A stretch of DNA of 6,436 nt, from positions 1 through 6,436 of the forward strand of contig JAISAK010000045.1 in the NCBI GenBank assembly GCA_031266695.1, given 5' to 3'. Position 1 is the stretch's first letter, and every line of letters begins with the position of its first letter. A program made the translations under genes and the position numbers. This DNA is from Treponema sp. (GTDB lineage: Bacteria > Spirochaetota > Spirochaetia > Treponematales > Breznakiellaceae). The notes below the pieces were generated by a model that saw nothing but the letters and a program-made list of their open reading frames with translations, was not told where the DNA came from and did not search any database. Below, piece by piece: positions 1 to 3,973 of this stretch.

Positions 1-867
1 AAAACGGACAAGCCCCCCGCGCCGGCCATGACCGCCCTTCCCGCCGGGGTTTTTATCATGGGCAGCCCGCCTTCGGAGCGGGAGCGGACGGGTTACCAGG
101 AGGAGAGCCGTCAGATAAAACTGGACGCCTTTTACCTGGGAAGCCGGGAACTCAGCGTCGGCGAATTCCGGCGCTTCATTGACGAAACGGGGTACCGGAC
201 AAGCGCGGAACAGGCGGGCGGAGCCTTTGCGTATAACGAAACGAGGGGTGAATGGGAATTTCGCGCCGGCGCGGACTGGCGGCGTCCCGGCTTCAGGCAG
301 GGCGACGATCACCCGGTGGTTAACGTAAGCTGGTTCGACGCGGCGGCGTACTGTAACTGGCTTTCCGAAAAGGAAGGGCTCAAGCCCGCCTACGCCGTTT
401 CGGGGGAAGAAGTACGCTGGGACAAAAGCGCCGGCGGCTACCGGCTTCCCACCGAAGCCGAATGGGAATACGCCTGCCGTGCCGGAACAACGGGGCCCTT
501 TTCCGGCGGCGGCAGAATCTCGACGGCCCAGGCAAACTACAACGGCAATTTTCCCTATTTCAACGACAGCCCCGGGCTGTTCCGCAAAGCCACGACTCCG
601 GCGGCTTCGTTCCGGCCCAATTCCTGGGGCCTTTACGATATGCACGGCAATGTCTGGGAGTGGTGCTGGGACTTCTACGGCCTTTCCGGGGAAGAAACGG
701 AAGGCGCGGAAAATCCGGCGGGGCCGGATTCGGGCGCCCACCGGGTCAACCGGGGCGGCGGCTGGGATTCGGCGGCCGGGAATCTGCGCTCCGCCGCCCG
801 GTCAAGCGACTTTCCCGAAACCGCCGGAAGCAGCCTGGGCTTTCGCCTGGCGAGAAACCGGGACTAG
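1..867 (+). CDS. SUMF1 / FGE-sulfatase domain protein, 5' end outside window
   Basis: The frame is open from base 1 (KTDKPPAPA precedes the first in-window Met at 28), so the gene very likely begins upstream and only its C-terminal 288 codons are here. Residues below count from the Met at 28. The domain opens with PAGVFIMGS (5-13) and carries the family hallmarks HPVVNVSWFDAAAYCNWLS (95-113), RLPTEAEWEYACRAG (139-153), DMHGNVWEW (204-212), RGGGWD (242-247) and the closing GFRLARN (271-277). True formylglycine-generating enzymes have two active-site cysteines just after the GG(S/G)(W/Y) motif. Here that stretch reads WDSAAGNLRSAARS with no Cys, so sulfatase activation is unlikely. A binding, scaffolding or other divergent SUMF1 role is more plausible. 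Its stop codon lies inside a palindrome shared with the convergent protease gene. Family assignment is firm; function is not known. Confidence 0.9.
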   Translation, partial: KTDKPPAPAMTALPAGVFIMGSPPSERERTGYQEESRQIKLDAFYLGSRELSVGEFRRFIDETGYRTSAEQAGGAFAYNETRGEWEFRAGADWRRPGFRQGDDHPVVNVSWFDAAAYCNWLSEKEGLKPAYAVSGEEVRWDKSAGGYRLPTEAEWEYACRAGTTGPFSGGGRISTAQANYNGNFPYFNDSPGLFRKATTPAASFRPNSWGLYDMHGNVWEWCWDFYGLSGEETEGAENPAGPDSGAHRVNRGGGWDSAAGNLRSAARSSDFPETAGSSLGFRLARNRD

Positions 868-897
868 GAGCCTGTTGCGAGTGCAACAAACTCCTAG
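864..897. terminator. Stem-loop between convergent genes, candidate bidirectional terminator
   Basis: The arms CTAGGAG (864-870) and CTCCTAG (891-897) pair perfectly. After a CC/AA mismatch, TGTTGC (873-878) pairs with GCAACA (883-888) around the loop GAGT. The stop codons of both convergent genes lie in the outer arms (TAG at 865-867 on plus; TAG read from 894-896 on minus). No T-run follows on either side, so it is not a textbook intrinsic terminator. It could instead be a member of a dispersed palindromic repeat family. Confidence 0.5.
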
Positions 898-2336
898 CGG
901 TGGTCTATCGCCACAATCAGGGCGGCCACGGCCCGGCTGTCATCCGTCTCCACGGCAAAAGCGGCGTTTTTTCCGTCATACCCCGCCGGCCCCGTCTTCA
1001 AAAGAGTATCGCCTACCGCGAAGGCCAGCCGTTCACCCGGAGTCCCCCGGGCGTTTTCAAAACGGCGCATAATGGCCCGGATATCCAGGGCCTGTTTCGC
1101 GTACAGCAAAAATAAATATTCCATGCCGGGGACGGCGTCCAAAACAAGGGTTCTGTCCTCGCCGGGCAGGGTAACCGCGCTGTCCCTGTAATTAAGAAGC
1201 GGAGAAACGCCGGCCTGGGGGAACAGCAGCGCCGGAGAATAAAATTCGCCGGTTCCGGCGGGTTCCGGCGCCTGGGACGCCGCGAAAGCGTACAGGTAGG
1301 CGCTTTCGCCCGCCCCGGCCACAAAGCGGAATTCGGTTCCTTCCCGCAGGGGATCGGCGGTTTTATAAAAACCGCCGGGCATGGAAACAAGGGGGACGGT
1401 TTTTGAACCGGCGCCTTCGAAAATTTCAATTCCCGCGAAACCGGCAAACTTCACCGTATCGCTGTAGACGGCGAGATTTTCAATCATCTCGTAGCCTTCC
1501 ATAACAAAATCGACAAAGGCCCTGTAGGGAATCCACATATACCCGCCATTGCCCCAATCGCCGCCCCAGCTATTAATCACCTCAAAAGAGCCGCCGTCTT
1601 TTTCATCGTCGTATCCCAGCACGCACATCGCGTGGCCGCCGTAAAAGTAATTGGGGTTTTCCGCCGGCCGCCATACATCGGCCGCCTCAAAAAAAGAATA
1701 GGGCGTATTCATACCGATGATAACAGGCTTTCCCTCCGCAAGGCTTTTCTTTACCGTCCTTGTCACAAGACCCGGCTTGCTTCTTTCCTCCCGGGAAAAA
1801 AGGGTGACATAATCGGCTATGGGATATTTTCTGCTTTCGTTATACCAGGAAAGATCAACCCGGGGAAATTCCACCGACCGTTCAAGATCGATCATCTTGA
1901 CGGCCCCCGAATTCTTCATCAAATCCAGGGCCCAGTAAATCGCCGCGCCCTCCTGACATTCGGGATCATCGGGCCTGATATTCCGGTAGACGTAAACCGG
2001 CGAAAAGGCGTTCTGCGTCGTTTCGGTCCGGTTTTGCCGGCTTAGGGCTACGGATTCCGAAATTGTCCGCGCGGCGTAAGCCGAAGCCCAGGCCACACAG
2101 GTTCCGTAATCGGTCTGATCCCCGGGCAGGGGGGCGAACTGTTTCAGCGAATAAGATTTCGGCAGCCCTTCGTAGGCCCGGCTTGCCAGAGGAGCTTTCC
2201 GAGGCAGCCTGCCGTAGGCTGCCTCGTCAAAAAGGGCTCCCCGGGGATAAGACTTCCCGCTCTGAGGGTACAGGGCATTGGCGCCGAAAAGGGAAAGAAT
2301 AAGGAAAAATACCGCAGCTTTCTTCGTATTCCGCAT
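894..2336 (-). CDS. Secreted papain-like (C1A) cysteine protease with C-terminal DUF4384-like domain
   Basis: I chose the ATG at 2336 (480 aa) because it begins a clean signal peptide: MRNTKK, a hydrophobic run AAVFFLILSLFG, then ANA as a likely signal peptidase I site. An in-frame GTG at 2357 would add seven residues and overlaps the preceding TGA as GTGA. Counting from ATG 2336, the catalytic set is visible: oxyanion Gln74 and nucleophile Cys80 in QTDYGTCVAWA, His235 in GGHAMCVLGYD, and Asn255 in VINSWGGDWGNGGYMW. No long inhibitory propeptide is obvious; about 45 residues separate the signal peptide from the catalytic Gln. Residues from about 300 onward form a second domain with a run (FRFVAGAGESAYLYAF, later LLFPQAG and TLVLDAVPGMEYLFLLYA) resembling DUF4384, often seen on exported bacterial proteins. 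It probably acts in the periplasm or outside the cell. It sits downstream of, and in the same direction as, the broken Rpn gene, and no clear promoter of its own is seen. Substrate unknown. Confidence 0.88.
   Translation of the reverse strand: MRNTKKAAVFFLILSLFGANALYPQSGKSYPRGALFDEAAYGRLPRKAPLASRAYEGLPKSYSLKQFAPLPGDQTDYGTCVAWASAYAARTISESVALSRQNRTETTQNAFSPVYVYRNIRPDDPECQEGAAIYWALDLMKNSGAVKMIDLERSVEFPRVDLSWYNESRKYPIADYVTLFSREERSKPGLVTRTVKKSLAEGKPVIIGMNTPYSFFEAADVWRPAENPNYFYGGHAMCVLGYDDEKDGGSFEVINSWGGDWGNGGYMWIPYRAFVDFVMEGYEMIENLAVYSDTVKFAGFAGIEIFEGAGSKTVPLVSMPGGFYKTADPLREGTEFRFVAGAGESAYLYAFAASQAPEPAGTGEFYSPALLFPQAGVSPLLNYRDSAVTLPGEDRTLVLDAVPGMEYLFLLYAKQALDIRAIMRRFENARGTPGERLAFAVGDTLLKTGPAGYDGKNAAFAVETDDSRAVAALIVAIDHR
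2200..2226. repeat. Perfect 10-bp inverted repeat inside the protease coding region
   Basis: CGAGGCAGCC (2200-2209) and GGCTGCCTCG (2217-2226) form a GC-rich stem with a 7-base loop. It falls in the codons just after the signal peptide region (DEAAYGRLPR). No T-run follows on either strand. It may be chance in GC-rich coding DNA or a weak translational pause or attenuation structure. Confidence 0.5.
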
Positions 2337-2353
2337 AGCGATAGGGAGCGCCG

Positions 2354-2554
2354 TCACTCTTGTGAAAGCCGGGTAACGGTATCTATGTCAAGGCCGGTGA
2401 TTTCCCGTACAAATTCAAGAGAAGCGCCCTTGGCAAGCGCGTTTCTGGCAATTTCCTCTTTGCCTTCCTCCCGGCCCCTCTCCAGGCCTTCTTCCCGGCC
2501 CTCCTCCCGTTGCACCGCAAACGCGTCATCCCAGTTCCATTCGGTCATTAACAT
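2354..2554 (-). CDS. C-terminal Rpn fragment with its own ribosome binding site (possible orphan intragenic antitoxin)
   Basis: This 66-codon frame is the intact tail of the broken Rpn gene. It begins MLMTEWNWDDAFAV, continues with a glutamate/arginine-rich helical repeat (REEGREEGLERGREEGKEE), and ends with a small helical motif (LEFVREITGLDIDTVTRLSQ). An SD sequence GGAGGTGAT (2559-2567) stands upstream of ATG 2554, with the GGAGG core 8 bases away. The frame can be opened further to a TTG at 2596, but that start has no comparable SD. Small C-terminal proteins from internal starts are reported in E. coli Rpn genes, where they inhibit the full-length nuclease, so a surviving antitoxin-like product is possible. 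The stop TGA (2354-2356) overlaps a GTG start candidate of the protease, so the frame might serve only translational coupling. Expression is inference; it may be plain decay. Confidence 0.45.
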   Translation of the reverse strand: MLMTEWNWDDAFAVQREEGREEGLERGREEGKEEIARNALAKGASLEFVREITGLDIDTVTRLSQE

Positions 2555-2558
2555 ATTT

Positions 2559-2567
2559 ATCACCTCC
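2559..2567 (-). promoter_or_regulatory. Strong internal Shine-Dalgarno sequence in the Rpn remnant
   Basis: Minus-strand GGAGGTGAT is nearly the full anti-16S complement. Its GGAGG core lies 8 bases before ATG 2554, optimal spacing. It also encodes Ser-Glu-Val-Ile of the conserved SEVINML motif, so it may be partly a coding coincidence. It is better than the SD of any other start in the window except possibly that at 3963. Confidence 0.55.
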
Positions 2568-2744
2568 GAAGAGTTACTCTGTAAAAATTCCTTCAATACC
2601 CCGTGACTGATACATCAGCTTATCGCCTCCCTCATCGCCTCTTCCCGCTCTCGGCCCTTTCCCTCATATTCCCGCACCTTCCCGATAAATTCACTGTACC
2701 CCTCCAGTGTCCGGCTTTGCCGAAGTTTCTCCTCATTGTGCCCA

Positions 2745-2977
2745 CGGTTGATGCAGGGCATCGGCATTTACTTTTTCAGCGTCAAAATTCCGTTAAAAGT
2801 AGCATACTTTGAAGAAAAAAATTCACCACAAAGTCGAAGAAGGCGAAGAAGAAGGAGAAAAAAGGACTTGCGAGCAAAAACTTATTCGACTTTTTTGACT
2901 TCGCGGTTAAAATTTCTTCCAAAGCTTGGTAGTTTCCCGGAACATGAAAGTTAAATGACGCCGCCCTGCGGTTGATG
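2745..2977. mobile_element. MITE-like element MITE-1 (215 bp) with 9-bp target site duplication
   Basis: The element proper is 2754-2968. Its ends are inverted repeats: left CAGGGCATCGGCATTTA (2754-2770) and right, read inward on the minus strand, CAGGGCGGCGTCATTTA (2968-2952), 14 of 17 identical. It is flanked by perfect direct repeats CGGTTGATG at 2745-2753 and 2969-2977. Removing the element with one duplicate joins minus-strand LELAVKVYN to INRGHNEEK in one frame, giving LELAVKVYNINRGHNEEK, the expected Rpn family motif. The interior is AT-richer and purine-run-rich and encodes no transposase. It is thus a non-autonomous element, needing a transposase elsewhere. A 9-bp duplication would fit some IS4-like groups, but the parental IS is not identifiable here. 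Confidence 0.88.
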
Positions 2978-3118
2978 TTGTACACCTTTACCGCCAATTC
3001 CAGGTAACGCCTTCGAGGGCGCCGTATAACTCGCGGAGCACCTCCGGTTTGCTGAACAAAAGCGAGAAAACGCTGTTTTTGTATTCCCTGTTTGCGCCCA
3101 TAGCCGTCCCTGCAGAAC

Positions 3119-3147
3119 AATATAACGCAAACAGGGGTTGGAGTAAA
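3119..3147 (-). promoter_or_regulatory. Candidate sigma-70 promoter of the Rpn pseudogene
   Basis: On the minus strand TTTACT (3147-3142) and TATATT (3124-3119) are separated by exactly 17 bases and lie just upstream of the original ATG at 3101. The -10 matches 5 of 6 and the -35 matches 4 of 6 consensus positions. It may still drive transcription through the Rpn remnant toward the protease. Confidence 0.4.
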
Positions 3148-3168
3148 GGTCGCCTTTTCCGAATTAGT

Positions 3169-3235
3169 GTCTGTCCACAAAGTGCGAACCTTCGGTTCGG
3201 CGAACCAAAGGTTCGAGGTTACTTTGCGGACAGAC
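3169..3235. repeat. Long imperfect hairpin in the left half of MITE-2
   Basis: GTCTGTCCACAAAGT (3169-3183) pairs with ACTTTGCGGACAGAC (3221-3235) with one mismatch. The inner arms also pair (GCGAACCTTCGGTTCG against CGAACCAAAGGTTCGA with few mismatches), giving a nearly continuous 67-base fold. The right arm is an extra inverted copy of the element's terminal repeat. Confidence 0.75.
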
Positions 3236-3307
3236 CGCGGACTTTAGTCCGATGCATTTGCTCCCGTTTTGGGACAAAACGGTACGCAAAATGCCTGTTT
3301 TAAGGAA

Positions 3308-3341
3308 GTCTGTCCATAATGTGTCTACATTATGGACAGAC
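3308..3341. terminator. Perfect 15-bp hairpin at the right end of MITE-2, possible terminator
   Basis: GTCTGTCCATAATGT (3308-3322) pairs perfectly with ACATTATGGACAGAC (3327-3341) around GTCT. It starts six bases past the TAA of the minus-strand FtsB-like gene, where a terminator would be useful. No clear U-run follows, so termination is inference; it is primarily part of the mobile element. Confidence 0.45.
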
Positions 3342-3346
3342 ACGAA

Positions 3347-3787
3347 TTAAAGACAGGATCGGGATCGGAGTATTTCAAGAATAAAAAGGAAAGCGAAAAC
3401 AGCCAGGCCCGCGCAGAGGGCGCCGATTTTTATTATCCCGTCGGGGATAAATTCGGAAGATTCCGCAAGAACCACCCGGCCTGTTTCGGTATGGGGGTTT
3501 TTTATTCCGCCAAGTCCGACAATACGGATAAAACGCTCGTCTTCGTGTCCGTACCCCAACTGCCGGGCATAGACGGCCAGAGTATCTCTGTCGTAAAGCA
3601 GGCTGTTCTTTGTGTTTTCAAGTTCTTCGTTTAAGAGCCCCAATTTTTTCATATTTTCCCATTGCTTTTCCCGCTCGGCGGAAAGCTTATCATAAGCGGA
3701 AAGCCCCATAACCCCGTTGAGCAAAGAAAAAACGCTGTAGACGGCAAAAGCCGTCCAGAAGGCTAGGAGGTATTTGAAGGCTCTCAT
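3347..3787 (-). CDS. Septum formation initiator (FtsB/DivIC-like) membrane protein
   Basis: The 146-residue product has the FtsB/DivIC layout: an N-terminal membrane segment (about 4-26, YLLAFWTAFAVYSVFSLLNG), a coiled-coil stretch (about 31-68), and then the family signature AVYARQLGYGHEDERFIRIV (71-90). This corresponds to the A(R/K)..LGY....E motif after the coiled coil. Unlike classical FtsB (about 100 aa), it has a second hydrophobic segment near the C-terminus (about 117-139), giving a hairpin topology. FtsB/DivIC partners FtsL in the divisome. ATG 3787 is the only reasonable start, since it places the membrane helix at the N-terminus; its SD is weak (GAAGA directly upstream). The TAA stop lies in the target duplication of MITE-2, but removing the element would leave the same stop, so the protein is not truncated by it. 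Family likely; exact orthology uncertain. Confidence 0.72.
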   Translation of the reverse strand: MRAFKYLLAFWTAFAVYSVFSLLNGVMGLSAYDKLSAEREKQWENMKKLGLLNEELENTKNSLLYDRDTLAVYARQLGYGHEDERFIRIVGLGGIKNPHTETGRVVLAESSEFIPDGIIKIGALCAGLAVFAFLFILEILRSRSCL

Positions 3788-3841
3788 TCTTCAATTTACG
3801 GTTATTTTGAGGCGGTACTTTACAGTCGTGTCCCCCAGGCG

Positions 3842-3926
3842 TTGACAATGGGAAAAGCCATGAGCTAACATCTAAAGTATATTGCATTTGTAATTTTTTG
3901 CAAAAAGTTATGGAAATGCGTACTTT
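3842..3926 (+). promoter_or_regulatory. Candidate plus-strand promoters for the acidic protein gene
   Basis: Two options are visible. A consensus TTGACA (3842-3847) with an 18-base spacer to TAACAT (3866-3871) would give a leader of about 95 bases. Alternatively TTGCAA (3898-3903) with a 17-base spacer to TACTTT (3921-3926) would give a leader of about 40 bases. The AT-rich stretch 3936-3960 follows. I cannot choose between them from sequence alone. Confidence 0.3.
3876..3903 (-). promoter_or_regulatory. Candidate promoter of the FtsB-like gene
   Basis: On the minus strand TTGCAA (3903-3898) and TATACT (3881-3876) are spaced by 16 bases. This gives a leader of about 80 bases before ATG 3787. 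The TTGCAA box is self-complementary and could also serve the opposite strand. Pattern match only. Confidence 0.4.
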
Positions 3927-3973
3927 AACCGATAATTAACTATATTATTATGCGTTAATTTTGGGAGAGGTTC

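Larger units (their letters stand above)
2354..3101 (-). pseudogene. Rpn family / PD-(D/E)XK nuclease 'transposase' pseudogene, interrupted by a MITE-like insertion
   Basis: Three pieces of one gene can be joined. The N-terminus starts at ATG 3101 with SD-like AGGGAC upstream and reads MGANREYKNSVFSLLFSKPE then VLRELYGALEGV (32 codons, to 3006), as typical for this family. At about 3003-3006 the frame jumps to LELAVKVYNIN, which in intact relatives lies over 100 residues later. The central segment with the PD-(D/E)XK catalytic residues is therefore deleted. After YNIN a 215-bp element (2754-2968) is inserted. Beyond it the protein resumes as INRGHNEEKLRQSRTLEGY, then FIGKVREYEG, a TGA nonsense codon at 2615-2617 within AIS*CISHGVLKEFL, and the charged tail EEGREEGLERGREEGKEE. 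About 173 of roughly 300 expected codons remain. Nuclease activity must be lost. Rpn proteins are known as DNA endonucleases linked to recombination and phage defence. The C-terminal part may still be translated. Confidence 0.85.
3161..3349. mobile_element. MITE-like palindromic element MITE-2 (177 bp) with 6-bp target site duplication
   Basis: The element proper is 3167-3343, bounded by perfect direct repeats GAATTA at 3161-3166 and 3344-3349. Its terminal inverted repeats are GTGTCTGTCCACAAAGT (3167-3183) and, read inward from 3343, GTGTCTGTCCATAATGT, 15 of 17 identical. Inside are nested stem-loops: 3169-3235, 3238-3251, 3254-3294 (with a perfect CCGTTTT/AAAACGG core) and 3308-3341. It has no coding capacity for a transposase. 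It lies between the FtsB-like gene and the Rpn pseudogene; the stop codon of the FtsB-like gene falls within the right-hand duplicate. Inverted repeats plus target duplication favour a DDE-transposase-mobilised element over a REP-type repeat. The parent is not identified. Confidence 0.82.

Noticed and set aside
462..1115. Plus-strand 217-codon open frame across the convergent junction
   Set aside because: Out-of-frame reading of the SUMF1 gene followed by antisense of the protease; Arg/Pro-rich composition typical of shadow frames.
1249..1271. Tandem GGTTCCGGCG repeat
   Set aside because: Two copies only, within protease codons (EPAGTGE); no sign of function.
2460..2520. Short repeats of CCTTCCTCCCGG type, possible tandem repeat or CRISPR-like
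   Set aside because: They encode the EEGREEGLERGREEGKEE tail usual for this Rpn subfamily; unit length varies and no spacers exist.
2782..3180. Minus-strand 132-codon open frame
   Set aside because: It starts inside MITE-2, crosses the Rpn N-terminus out of frame, uses the true VKVYNIN frame briefly, then reads MITE-1. It is a chimera of decay, not a gene.
3102..3346. Structured non-coding RNA or riboswitch in the palindrome-rich segment
   Set aside because: The foldback is fully explained by an element with terminal inverted repeats and a GAATTA duplication.
3332..3634. Plus-strand 100-codon open frame starting in MITE-2
   Set aside because: It is antisense to the well-supported FtsB-like gene and begins in the arm of the element's hairpin.
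3690..3887. Minus-strand 65-codon frame upstream of the FtsB-like gene
   Set aside because: No SD, overlaps the gene start in another frame and covers the promoter region.
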